The notes under the pieces are model-generated. The model was not told where the DNA came from. It did not search any database and was given only the letters and a program-made list of their open reading frames with translations. DNA of 64,000 bases from Chitinophaga sancti (GTDB taxonomy: Bacteria > Bacteroidota > Bacteroidia > Chitinophagales > Chitinophagaceae), in NCBI RefSeq assembly GCF_034087045.1, contig NZ_CP139247.1, positions 1,240,001-1,304,000 of the forward strand, written 5' to 3'. Made by a program: the position numbers and the translations under genes. Shown here one piece after another: positions 9,214 through 16,781 of the stretch. The stretch's first letter is position 1; each line of letters opens with the position of its first letter.

Positions 9214-9254
9214 AAAGATTGAGCGCCAGACCCTTTTGAAAAACCTGCATCTTT

Positions 9255-9809
9255 ATGTTATACACAACTATTGTCGCTATCTGGCTGGCTTCAGAGATCT
9301 TTCTGAACCGCATTTTCCGTTCCGGTCCTCAGGATAGACAGAAAGCAGACAGAAAATCGTTGCTCTGGATATGGGTGACGATTATGGCTACGTTGCCGCT
9401 GGGATCTTTTGTAGCGGAATATACAGTAGCCCCGATCACGAGCTATCCTTATTTTTCTAAACTTGGTATAGCGGTGATTGTAGTAGGAATGTTATTCCGG
9501 TTCTGGTCGATCTATACGTTAGGTCATTACTTTACGGTAGATGTAGCGATCCGGGATGATCACAGAATAATACAAAATGGTGTGTATAAGTATTTACGTC
9601 ATCCGACGTATCTGGGATCGCTGATATCTTTTGTTGGCAATGGAATTGCGATGAATAACTATATTGCTTTTCTGATCACGGTATTGCCTGTAACCGGTGC
9701 TTTTTTGTATAGAATGCATGTAGAGGAACAGGTATTGATCAATAACTTCGGAGAGGAGTATAAACAGTATAAAAAGAAAACATGGCGGCTCATACCGTTC
9801 GTGTTTTAA
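9255..9809 (+). CDS. Isoprenylcysteine carboxyl methyltransferase-like membrane protein
   Basis: A 184-residue membrane protein with about four to five hydrophobic segments. The C-terminal half has the family signature: GHYFTVDV, then GVYKYLRHPTYLGSLI, and VEEQVLINNFGEEYKQYKKKT. This is the conserved S-adenosylmethionine-binding core of ICMT and phospholipid methyltransferases. The bacterial members act on small or membrane substrates that are mostly unknown. The next gene, a sulfurtransferase, starts 13 bases downstream, suggesting co-transcription. Confidence 0.83.
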   Translation: MLYTTIVAIWLASEIFLNRIFRSGPQDRQKADRKSLLWIWVTIMATLPLGSFVAEYTVAPITSYPYFSKLGIAVIVVGMLFRFWSIYTLGHYFTVDVAIRDDHRIIQNGVYKYLRHPTYLGSLISFVGNGIAMNNYIAFLITVLPVTGAFLYRMHVEEQVLINNFGEEYKQYKKKTWRLIPFVF

Positions 9810-9822
9810 AAAATAAAAGATT

Positions 9823-10656
9823 ATGAGCTATACTACTTTCATTCAGCCGAAAGAGGCCCTTGAAAATTTGCAAGACCCCAATTTTCTGTTTGTTGATTGC
9901 AGCTATTCCCTGGCGGATAAAAAATGGGGGGTAGAAGAATATAAAAAAGCACACATTCCGGGTGCGGTATATGCAGATCTGCATTATGATCTGTCCGGTG
10001 AAATTATAGCTGGTAAAACCAGCCGACATCCATTACCAAGAAAAGAAGCTTTGGTAAAGACGCTTTCCAAACTGGGTATTGATGAAAATGTACAGGTGGT
10101 AGTGTACGATGCGACAGCGGGTTTTATGGCTGCTGCGAGAATGTGGTGGCTACTACGTTGGGCCGGGCATGAGAAGGTAGCAGTATTGAATGGTGGTAAG
10201 GCTGTATGGGCAGCAGCAGGTTATCCTTTGACGGGTGATATCATGCCTTTGCAACCAAAGCAGTTTGTAGGGAATTTTAATGATAGCATGCTGGCATCTG
10301 TGAGTGAAGTAATGGCGTCGATTGAAGCCGGTAATACCTGTTTGATAGATAGCAGAACTGCTGACAGGTATGCGGGGCAGAATGAAACCATTGATCCGGT
10401 AGCTGGTCATATTCCTACGGCGATTTCTAAACCTTTCAATGCACAGATAGGTGCAGAAGGGGTAGCAGCTCCTGCTGTGTATAAAGATCATTTCAAAGAA
10501 GAATTTGCAAAGGGGGATGTTGTATTTTATTGTGGCTCTGGTGTAACGGCGGCATACAATGTATTGCTGTCTGTATACGCCGGGTATCCTTTTCCTAAAC
10601 TGTACGCGGGTTCATGGAGCGAATGGATCACAGATCCTGCACGTCCGGTAGCATAA
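9823..10656 (+). CDS. 3-mercaptopyruvate/thiosulfate sulfurtransferase
   Basis: A 277-residue protein with two rhodanese domains, an inactive N-terminal one (residues about 10-120) and a catalytic C-terminal one (about 150-275). The active loop reads CGSGVTA, the form typical of 3-mercaptopyruvate sulfurtransferases rather than thiosulfate rhodaneses. It should move sulfur from mercaptopyruvate to an acceptor thiol or cyanide. No signal peptide is present, so it is cytosolic. It follows the ICMT-like gene by 13 bases and precedes a DUF1304 gene by 17. Confidence 0.92.
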   Translation: MSYTTFIQPKEALENLQDPNFLFVDCSYSLADKKWGVEEYKKAHIPGAVYADLHYDLSGEIIAGKTSRHPLPRKEALVKTLSKLGIDENVQVVVYDATAGFMAAARMWWLLRWAGHEKVAVLNGGKAVWAAAGYPLTGDIMPLQPKQFVGNFNDSMLASVSEVMASIEAGNTCLIDSRTADRYAGQNETIDPVAGHIPTAISKPFNAQIGAEGVAAPAVYKDHFKEEFAKGDVVFYCGSGVTAAYNVLLSVYAGYPFPKLYAGSWSEWITDPARPVA

Positions 10657-10673
10657 TCAAAACAAACTTATAT

Positions 10674-11036
10674 ATGGTCATTATTGCGAAGATCTTTGTA
10701 GGTCTGGTTGCATTGGAGCATCTGTATATCTTATGGATGGAAATGTTTGCGTGGGAGACTGCGGGCAAACGAACGTTCAAACAGTTGCCAGCTGAAATGT
10801 TTAAACCAACCAAGGGGCTGGCTGCCAACCAGGGATTGTACAATGGTTTTCTGTCAGCAGGGTTGATCTGGTCATTCTTTATCAGTGATCCTGCATGGCA
10901 AAAGAATATAGCTGTATTCTTTTTGAGTTGCGTGGTGATCGCGGGAATCTTTGGCGCCCTGACAGCGGCAAAGAAAATATTCTTTGTACAGGGACTGCCG
11001 GCATTGATTGGGTTGGTGGTAACTTTATTGGCGTAA
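10674..11036 (+). CDS. DUF1304 family membrane protein
   Basis: A 120-residue protein with four predicted membrane segments. I chose ATG 10674 (MVIIAKIFVGLVALEH); an upstream in-frame ATG at 10614 lies inside the sulfurtransferase gene. The motifs HLYILWMEMFAW, NQGLYNGFLSAGL and GIFGALTA fit DUF1304, a small integral membrane family of unknown function. It closes the rpiA-side run and is followed within 10 bases by a strong bidirectional hairpin. Confidence 0.85.
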   Translation: MVIIAKIFVGLVALEHLYILWMEMFAWETAGKRTFKQLPAEMFKPTKGLAANQGLYNGFLSAGLIWSFFISDPAWQKNIAVFFLSCVVIAGIFGALTAAKKIFFVQGLPALIGLVVTLLA

Positions 11037-11045
11037 TAATAAATA

Positions 11046-11084
11046 AAAAGAAGTTGTATCGTAACTTACGATACAACTTCTTTT
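11046..11084. terminator. Bidirectional terminator hairpin
   Basis: A near-perfect inverted repeat of 19 base pairs centred on 11065, with A-rich and T-rich flanks on both sides. It lies between the convergent DUF1304 gene (stop 11036) and FkbM gene (stop 11105), so it can end both transcripts. Confidence 0.85.
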
Positions 11085-11104
11085 ATTATAGATACATCTT
11101 GTTA

Positions 11105-11863
11105 TTATTGCTTTACATACTTACAGAATATATTTAGCTGTACATCCCATCCGTCCTTACTCTCCATATTCAAAAACGGATAAGGCGCCCAGTCATTTGC
11201 CTGCTTAATATAATAATCTATATTAGCCTCCCTGAATATCTCCAGCAGATCTTTCAGTTTCTCCGGCTCATTCACATTGCCATGAAACTCCACAAACATA
11301 TTTTTTACATTGTGCAGCCTATCCTTACAATCCTTTAGCACATCTACTTCCGCCCCTTCAATATCAATCTTCAGCATATCCACCGGCTGATCCAGATAAT
11401 CATATAAACGCGCACTAGGTACACTTACCTCACGCGTGGTTGTGGTATCAATATGGCTGGACATATCCCCAGTAGAGGCAAAAGAAACCCCTTCATTATG
11501 TATCCATATCGCCTTTTTTTCCAGCGTAATATTAGCAAACTGACGACTATTCTCTGTCAATAATTTGAAGTTCTCCTCATCCGGTTCGAAGGCAATCACC
11601 CTGCTGGCAGGAAATAGATCTTTAAAAAAGATCACACTCATTCCGATATGCGCACCACAATCAATGATCAGCGGCTTAGCAGCATCAGAAGCGAAGGTGT
11701 AGATACCATCTCTGAACAGCTCACGGTATCCATGAATCACTTCTTCCCCTTTCTTAAAAGTAATTTTATGCTTGCCAAGGTTCATTGTCTTCAGGCTACT
11801 GCCGTCCGCCTTTCTAGCCTTGTTCTTAAATTGCCAAAACCTGATCCTGTCTTTTATGGACAT
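11105..11863 (-). CDS. FkbM family methyltransferase
   Basis: A 252-residue S-adenosylmethionine-dependent methyltransferase. Residues about 66-80 carry the binding loop PLIIDCGAHIGMSV, followed by VIAFEPDEENF, and later VDMLKIDIEGAEVDVLKD, all typical of FkbM-type O-methyltransferases. Such enzymes often methylate sugars of glycans or natural products; the acceptor here is unknown. It stands alone on the minus strand. A TAnnTTTG box at 11884-11891 lies about 20 bases upstream of the ATG. Confidence 0.88.
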   Translation of the reverse strand: MSIKDRIRFWQFKNKARKADGSSLKTMNLGKHKITFKKGEEVIHGYRELFRDGIYTFASDAAKPLIIDCGAHIGMSVIFFKDLFPASRVIAFEPDEENFKLLTENSRQFANITLEKKAIWIHNEGVSFASTGDMSSHIDTTTTREVSVPSARLYDYLDQPVDMLKIDIEGAEVDVLKDCKDRLHNVKNMFVEFHGNVNEPEKLKDLLEIFREANIDYYIKQANDWAPYPFLNMESKDGWDVQLNIFCKYVKQ

Positions 11864-11883
11864 AATATGTGTGTAATTTTGTA

Positions 11884-11891
11884 CAAATATA
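11884..11891 (-). promoter_or_regulatory. Putative -7 box of the FkbM gene
   Basis: The minus strand reads TATATTTG here, matching TAnnTTTG of Bacteroidota sigma-A-type promoters, 20 bases before the ATG at 11863. No clear -33 TTTG is seen at 19-21 bases. Confidence 0.4.
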
Positions 11892-12091
11892 AAATTGCAT
11901 TGGACTCAACTTGCTGTCATTCTAATGCCTAATTCCAGCCAAATTACTAATAATAGAAATTTTAAATAACAACAACCCTTACCCTGCCAAAATAGCTTTT
12001 TTTCTATCACAATAAAAAAAGAGTGTGTATCAAAAATAAACGAACCTCCTCAGAAATGCTTAAAGTACTACTTATCTCCATTAGGTGCTCG

Positions 12092-12137
12092 AATAAAGCG
12101 AGGCCGTATCTTATTGATGATACGGCCTCGCTTTATT
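12092..12137 (-). terminator. Terminator hairpin of the repeat lipoprotein gene
   Basis: A perfect 19-base-pair stem (12092-12110 with 12119-12137) around an 8-base loop. It sits 67 bases after the stop of the lipoprotein gene at 12205 and has a GC-rich core, so it most likely ends that transcript. Confidence 0.75.
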
Positions 12138-12204
12138 ATTGTGATTGCCAGATGGCTATCGAAATATTGATCTAAGATTTGATTTAAAATGCTTTCTGCA
12201 ATTT

Positions 12205-12996
12205 TTATTGGACCACTGTTAAAGTAAATGTGCCAGAGTCAGCAGCAGGGTATGTTGTTACGTAAGTTCCATTTGTTAAAGTGCCGGTGGTTGCATTATA
12301 TTTTGCAGTCCATGTTTGTTCTGTTCCCTGGAAAATTGAATAACCGTATACAGCTACAGTACTAAACGTTAGGGTGTCATTTTTAAGTGTCCAGGTGCCA
12401 ACAGCAAGTTGACGTGTATCATAAATTGTATTTTCATAAGATGCAGTACCATCCGGTCTGAGGGAAACGCTCCAGGCTTGTCCGGAACCTGCGGCATTCA
12501 CTGAAGAACCTGTCCATAAGCCTTGTATAGCAGGTGTACATGTGTTATTAACCTCTGTTAAAGTAAAAGTTCCTGAGTCAGCACTAGGAGATGTTGTTAC
12601 GTAAGTTCCATTTGATAATGTGCCGGTAGTTGAATCATACTTTGCAGTCCATGTTTGTACCGCGCCCTGGAAAATTGAATAACCGTAAACACCTACAGTC
12701 GTAAAGGTCAGGGTGTCATGCTTAAGCTCCCAGGAACCAACAGCAAGTTGACGTGTATCATGAATTGTATTTTCATAAGATACAGTACCATCAGGTCTGA
12801 TGGACACACTCCAGGCTTGTCCGGAACCTGCTACATTGGTTGACGAGCCTGTCCATAAGCCTACTATAGTATGTTTGCACACTGTACTGGTACTATCTGT
12901 CCGAACGGGGTCACTCTTTGTGCAGCCAGTTTGAGATACCAGGAAAATAAAGGCCAATACTGATAAGGTAATGGATGCAAGAAATAATTTTTTCAT
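12205..12996 (-). CDS. Exported lipoprotein with two near-identical tandem domains
   Basis: A 263-residue protein with an N-terminal signal sequence and a likely lipid-attachment Cys at residue 25 (SQTGC; the lipobox is not ideal). The rest is two copies of one domain of about 102 residues, starting GLWTGSS near residues 46 and 159, with a period of 113 residues. By eye the copies differ at 17 of 102 positions. Each contains WSVS, RPDGT, DTRQLAVG, DTLTF and QTWTAKY, consistent with a small beta-barrel (lipocalin-like or similar) fold; this is inference. No partner is adjacent: tRNA-Phe lies upstream and FkbM downstream. I do not recognise a named family. Confidence 0.8.
   Translation of the reverse strand: MKKLFLASITLSVLAFIFLVSQTGCTKSDPVRTDSTSTVCKHTIVGLWTGSSTNVAGSGQAWSVSIRPDGTVSYENTIHDTRQLAVGSWELKHDTLTFTTVGVYGYSIFQGAVQTWTAKYDSTTGTLSNGTYVTTSPSADSGTFTLTEVNNTCTPAIQGLWTGSSVNAAGSGQAWSVSLRPDGTASYENTIYDTRQLAVGTWTLKNDTLTFSTVAVYGYSIFQGTEQTWTAKYNATTGTLTNGTYVTTYPAADSGTFTLTVVQ
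12217..12522 (-). repeat. Tandem repeat copy 2 (C-terminal domain)
   Basis: Second copy of the internal duplication in the lipoprotein gene, offset by exactly 339 bases from copy 1. The DNA is visibly alike through long blocks, for example around 12261 and 12600. Confidence 0.85.
12556..12861 (-). repeat. Tandem repeat copy 1 (N-terminal domain)
   Basis: First copy of the same duplication. The in-frame offset of 339 bases equals 113 codons. Confidence 0.85.
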
Positions 12997-13017
12997 TTTT
13001 CATTTGTTTGTCCCATT

Positions 13018-13025
13018 CAAATGTA
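13018..13025 (-). promoter_or_regulatory. Putative -7 box of the lipoprotein gene
   Basis: The minus strand reads TACATTTG, matching TAnnTTTG, 21 bases upstream of the ATG at 12996. A -33 TTTG is not evident. Confidence 0.4.
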
Positions 13026-13331
13026 CTTTTCGGATAGGGAGGGTTATTTAATGCTTCAAAGAAACAAAATACATATAAATAATTATACGATTAATATTCA
13101 AAAAAAGCTGACGTTAGATATACGGCTACACGTTATTCGAAAAAGTCATCATCAGAGTTGATGAAAAGATTAAATAAATATATCATTTTCCATGAAAACG
13201 ATAGACGTCAGCAGGTTTTAAAATCGGGGGCAGGTAACGAGGATTGAATGGATGATTTTTTGCAAATGGTTCGGAGAATATCGTTGGCGCTATGAGGATT
13301 AATACACGGCAATAAAACCGGCTAAAAATAA

Positions 13332-13359
13332 GAAAGCCTCAACATTTGTTGAGGCTTTC
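13332..13359 (-). terminator. Terminator of tRNA-Phe
   Basis: A 12-base-pair stem (13332-13343 with 13348-13359) with a 4-base loop lies 5 bases after the 3' end of the tRNA and is followed on the minus strand by a T-rich run. Confidence 0.85.
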
Positions 13360-13364
13360 CTTTG

Positions 13365-13437
13365 TGGTGAGGGCCGGAATCGAACCGGCGACACAAGGAT
13401 TTTCAGTCCTTTGCTCTACCAACTGAGCTACCACACC
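13365..13437 (-). tRNA. tRNA-Phe (GAA)
   Basis: A 73-base cloverleaf on the minus strand. The D arm contains AGCTCAGTTGGTAGAGC, the anticodon stem-loop GGACTGAAAATCC carries GAA, and the T arm contains the invariant GGTTCGATTCC. The acceptor stem GGTGTGG pairs with CCTCACC with one U-U mismatch at the fifth pair. The 3' CCA is not encoded (ACA follows). A canonical promoter lies upstream and a terminator immediately downstream. Confidence 0.97.
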
Positions 13438-13472
13438 ATCTCTTTTCTCACATCCTTCTCTCGAAGGGAGTG

Positions 13473-13505
13473 CAAAGATAACAAAATATGAATTTAAAAT
13501 CCAAA
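13473..13505 (-). promoter_or_regulatory. Promoter of tRNA-Phe
   Basis: On the minus strand TTTG (13502-13505) is followed after 21 bases by TATCTTTG (13473-13480), the -33/-7 arrangement of Bacteroidota housekeeping promoters. It ends 35 bases before the tRNA 5' end. Confidence 0.75.
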
Positions 13506-13512
13506 TATTATT

Positions 13513-14286
13513 CTAAGAAATTGTTGCAGTTGCACGAATTTCCTCCAGAATGCCTGTCCACAGGGCGTTTCGCTGCTCCAATGCTTCGCGACATGCGATA
13601 GCAGCTTCTTCCCACTTGTGTGCATCATTGCCACAAAGCTCTTGTACCATCTCCATGCCAAGGTGACTATGGTGATCACCATCTACTTCAATATGGCGTT
13701 CCAGATAATACTTGAACAGGCTGATCTGTCCGGGGAATTGTTTGTCCAGATCGTTTACCAGCGCTACGAACATATCAGGTATGAGGTCTTCACGGCCAAA
13801 GGTGAAGACAGCTGCCTGCACATGTATCGGAGCTTTTTCGATCAGGTCAAATGTATGTTGCACAAAATTTTTGGCAGCAGGAGGGAAAGTCTTGAAGATA
13901 TCGGCAAGGGCTATATCTTTTTGCAGGGACTGCAGTGCAGTTTCCATTACTGAAGTGTCGGCACCTACCTGTTTCATCGCATCCAGGTATAGTTCGAAAT
14001 GGCTTACACGCTTGCCATCCGGATCGATATCACTCTCTTCGCCCGTTACGATCTCATTGATCAGAAAGCGGGTGGCTGCACTCCCTACAGGTGCCCATGG
14101 CAGGGTCGTGCAGGTGAGGTTTCGTTGCAATGATTTTAAGAGTGACATGAAATCCCATACGGCGAATACATGGTACTGCATGAAAGACCGGATGTCTTCC
14201 ATGCGTTGCATTTCATTGTATAATGAATGTTGAATAATCTTTTCTCTTACAGGCGCAATCGCTGCCCTGATCAAATCCTGTCCCAT
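13513..14286 (-). CDS. DUF3050 family protein, heme-oxygenase-like fold suspected
   Basis: A 257-residue cytosolic protein that I place in DUF3050. It opens with helical text (IIQHSLYNEM, FMQYHVFAVWDFMSLLK), and near residue 200 has YLERHIEVDGDHHSHLG. The spacing of Glu, His and the late ExDxDHHxH cluster resembles heme-oxygenase-like diiron proteins, so a metal-dependent oxidase is possible; this is inference. No function is established for the family to my knowledge. It follows recQ by 10 bases on the same strand, so it is likely co-transcribed. Its stop at 13513 is just upstream of the tRNA promoter. Confidence 0.8.
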   Translation of the reverse strand: MGQDLIRAAIAPVREKIIQHSLYNEMQRMEDIRSFMQYHVFAVWDFMSLLKSLQRNLTCTTLPWAPVGSAATRFLINEIVTGEESDIDPDGKRVSHFELYLDAMKQVGADTSVMETALQSLQKDIALADIFKTFPPAAKNFVQHTFDLIEKAPIHVQAAVFTFGREDLIPDMFVALVNDLDKQFPGQISLFKYYLERHIEVDGDHHSHLGMEMVQELCGNDAHKWEEAAIACREALEQRNALWTGILEEIRATATIS

Positions 14287-14296
14287 AGTTGTTTTT

Positions 14297-16498
14297 TTAG
14301 TTCCCGTATACTACGAGGAACTTAATACGCATCAATTTCAATTGTTCAAGGGTGTAGTCGCTATCGATGAGTTCTTCGCGGGCCAGTGCCAGACTGGAAG
14401 TCTCGCAGCCTTTGAAGTATTCAAGGATCTCGTCCTGGGCATAGTCGTCCAGTTCTTCGTCGATGCAATAATCGAGATTGAGTTTGGTGCCGCTCGCCAC
14501 GATGGTTTCCATTTCGTCCAGCAATTGAGGAATGGTGAGTTCTTTATTGCGGGCGATGGTTTCCAGTGGCATTTTCTTATCAATGTTCTGGATAATGAAC
14601 ACTTTCAGCCCGCTTTTATTCACCACGCTCTTCATGACGAAATCATCCGGTTTTACGATGTCATTTTCCTCTACATATTTAGAGATGACATCCACGAACT
14701 GTTTGCCATAGCGTACAGCTTTCCCCTTGCTCACTCCCTGTATTTTTTCCAATTCCTGTACGGTGGTAGGGTACTGGGTCGCCATATCTTCGAGGGAGGT
14801 TTCGAGGAAGATGACGAATGGGGGCAGGTTTTTTTCTTTTGCTACCTTTTTACGGAGCTCTTTCAGCATTTCGAAGAGAACAGGGTCTGCGGAAGCCTGG
14901 GCTTCTGCAGCTACTTCATCTTCTTCATTGCCTTCTTCTTCAAATTGGTGGTTGAGTGAAACCATGATAGAGTAAGGCGTCCTGAGGAACTTTTTACCCT
15001 TATCAGTGATCTTTAGCAGGCCATATTCTTCGATGTCTTTAGCGATCAGGTCTTCCAGCATCATCTGACGGATGAGGGAGTTCCAGAAGTGTGCATCGAA
15101 TTCTTTACCCTCTCCGAACACTTCCAGCTGGTTGTGCCCATAGGTGGAGATCTGGGGGTTGATCTTGCCAGTGATGATATTGACAACGTAGTCGGTGCCA
15201 AAGCGTTCTTCCAGTGACTGGATGGCTTTGAGTACGATGACTACGCGATTTTTTACTTCAATTTTCTCTTTTGGATTGCGGCAGTTGTCGCAGGCGCCGT
15301 TACACTGACCCTGGTCGTACTTCTCACCGAAGTAGTGGAGGATCACTTTGCGGCGGCAGGCAGAGCTTTCAGCATAGGCGACGGTTTCGTTGATGAGCTG
15401 GGCGCCCATTTCCCTTTCACTGAGTGGCTTGTCGCGCATCAGGTGTTCCAGCTTCTGTACATCCTTGTAGGAGTAGAAGCAGACACAGATACCTTCCAGT
15501 CCATCACGACCGGCACGGCCTGTTTCCTGGTAGTAGTTCTCCAGGCTTTTAGGAATGTTGTAGTGTATAACAAACCGAACGTCCGGCTTATCGATACCCA
15601 TACCGAAGGCGATGGTAGCTACGATGACCTCGCAGTCTTCGTGCAGGAACATGTCCTGACGTTGAGCACGGGTACCGGCATCCAGACCAGCATGGTAAGC
15701 AACAGCCTTAATGTTATTGGCCGTCAGCATATCTGCCAGTTCTTCGGTGGTTTTACGGTTCAGTGTATAGATGATACCGCTTTTACCCTTATGAAGGTGG
15801 ATAAACTTGACGATTTCGCGAATGGTTTGTTCTTTCTTCCTTTTAGGGCGGATCTCATAATAGAGGTTGGGCCTGTTAAAAGAGGAGAGATATACCTCGG
15901 GACTGCGCAGTCCCAGGTTTTTAACGATATCGCTTTGAACTTTTGGAGTCGCGGTGGCCGTGAGGGCAATGATAGGCAGATCGGGATTGATCATATCTGT
16001 CATTTCCTTGAGGCGGCGGTATTCCGGGCGGAAATCGTGTCCCCACTCAGAGATACAGTGCGCTTCGTCCACTGCTATGAAAGAGATTTCCAGTTCCTTG
16101 AAAAACTCAAGATTTTCGGTCTTGGTCAATGTTTCCGGGGCTACGTATAACATTTTAGTCTTTCCGGATAGGAGATCAGTTCTTACTTTCTTGATTTGAG
16201 CTTTAGAAAGGGTAGAATTTAGAAAATGCGCTACATTATCCTTGCTACTGTAGGAGCGTACTAGATCTACCTGGTTTTTCATTAAAGCTATGAGCGGAGA
16301 GACGATCAGAGCACATCCTGGACTCATTAATGCCGGTAGCTGGTAGCAAAGAGACTTTCCACCGCCGGTAGGCATGATGACAAAAGTATCTTTCCGTGCA
16401 AGAATGCTTTTAATTATAATTTCCTGATTCCCTTTGAAAGAATCGAATCCAAAATGTTCCCGTAATGCATCTATCAAACTTACCTTTACAACAGCCAT
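14297..16498 (-). CDS. recQ: ATP-dependent DNA helicase RecQ
   Basis: A 733-residue 3'-5' DNA helicase acting in recombination and fork repair. It has Walker A MPTGGGKS near residue 50, the DEAH box in DEAHCISEWGHDFRPEYRRL, the C-terminal helicase motifs AFGMGIDKPDVRFVIH and YYQETGRAGRDG, and the zinc site with Cys near CRRKVILHYF and CNGACDNC. A winged-helix region and an HRDC domain (residues about 515-600, LEKIQGVSKGKAVRYG) follow. I chose ATG 16498; the frame also extends three codons to a TTG. Length fits the long RecQ class with extra C-terminal helices. Confidence 0.97.
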   Translation of the reverse strand: MAVVKVSLIDALREHFGFDSFKGNQEIIIKSILARKDTFVIMPTGGGKSLCYQLPALMSPGCALIVSPLIALMKNQVDLVRSYSSKDNVAHFLNSTLSKAQIKKVRTDLLSGKTKMLYVAPETLTKTENLEFFKELEISFIAVDEAHCISEWGHDFRPEYRRLKEMTDMINPDLPIIALTATATPKVQSDIVKNLGLRSPEVYLSSFNRPNLYYEIRPKRKKEQTIREIVKFIHLHKGKSGIIYTLNRKTTEELADMLTANNIKAVAYHAGLDAGTRAQRQDMFLHEDCEVIVATIAFGMGIDKPDVRFVIHYNIPKSLENYYQETGRAGRDGLEGICVCFYSYKDVQKLEHLMRDKPLSEREMGAQLINETVAYAESSACRRKVILHYFGEKYDQGQCNGACDNCRNPKEKIEVKNRVVIVLKAIQSLEERFGTDYVVNIITGKINPQISTYGHNQLEVFGEGKEFDAHFWNSLIRQMMLEDLIAKDIEEYGLLKITDKGKKFLRTPYSIMVSLNHQFEEEGNEEDEVAAEAQASADPVLFEMLKELRKKVAKEKNLPPFVIFLETSLEDMATQYPTTVQELEKIQGVSKGKAVRYGKQFVDVISKYVEENDIVKPDDFVMKSVVNKSGLKVFIIQNIDKKMPLETIARNKELTIPQLLDEMETIVASGTKLNLDYCIDEELDDYAQDEILEYFKGCETSSLALAREELIDSDYTLEQLKLMRIKFLVVYGN

Positions 16499-16765
16499 TG
16501 CATTCAAAATTTAAAACAAATAAACTCTAAAGAAAGTAACAAATTATGGATATTGTTTATGTGTTTTTTAGGGGACACGAAGTTAACAAAAATTGCATTG
16601 ACCCCCAATTAAATTTATCTGAAATGAAGTCCAGTATTGCTTTGGCATGCGGTTTAGCGGCAGGGTCAACAGGTGGGGGCTACGGCAGGTAAGTAGTGGG
16701 GTAAGAATAAGGCAACTCATTATAAAATAGGTCCATGCATAGGACTGAATCTCCTGAATACTGGT

Positions 16766-16773
16766 TAACTTTG
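16766..16773 (+). promoter_or_regulatory. -7 box immediately upstream of kdsD
   Basis: TAACTTTG matches TAnnTTTG and ends 8 bases before the ATG at 16782, so the transcript would begin at or within a few bases of the start codon. Confidence 0.5.
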
Positions 16774-16781
16774 CAGTGCTC

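Larger units (their letters stand above)
11864..12204. other. Gene-free stretch
   Basis: This 341-base stretch holds the putative FkbM promoter at 11884-11891 and a strong hairpin at 12092-12137. Between them the sequence is AT-rich and I see no coding region or RNA. Confidence 0.6.
12997..13364. other. Gene-free stretch
   Basis: These 368 bases hold the likely promoter of the lipoprotein gene (13018-13025) and the tRNA-Phe terminator (13332-13359). The middle is AT-rich with no coding region I can support. Confidence 0.6.

Noticed and set aside
13107..13212. Inverted 8-base pair GCTGACGT / ACGTCAGC about 90 bases apart
   Set aside because: Short arms far apart in AT-rich DNA; chance cannot be excluded and no neighbour depends on it.
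14342..14959. Plus-strand frame of 205 codons inside recQ
   Set aside because: Antisense shadow of recQ; composition is unlike a real protein.
15335..16150. Plus-strand frame of 271 codons inside recQ
   Set aside because: Antisense to the helicase core, where the helicase motifs prove the minus-strand gene.
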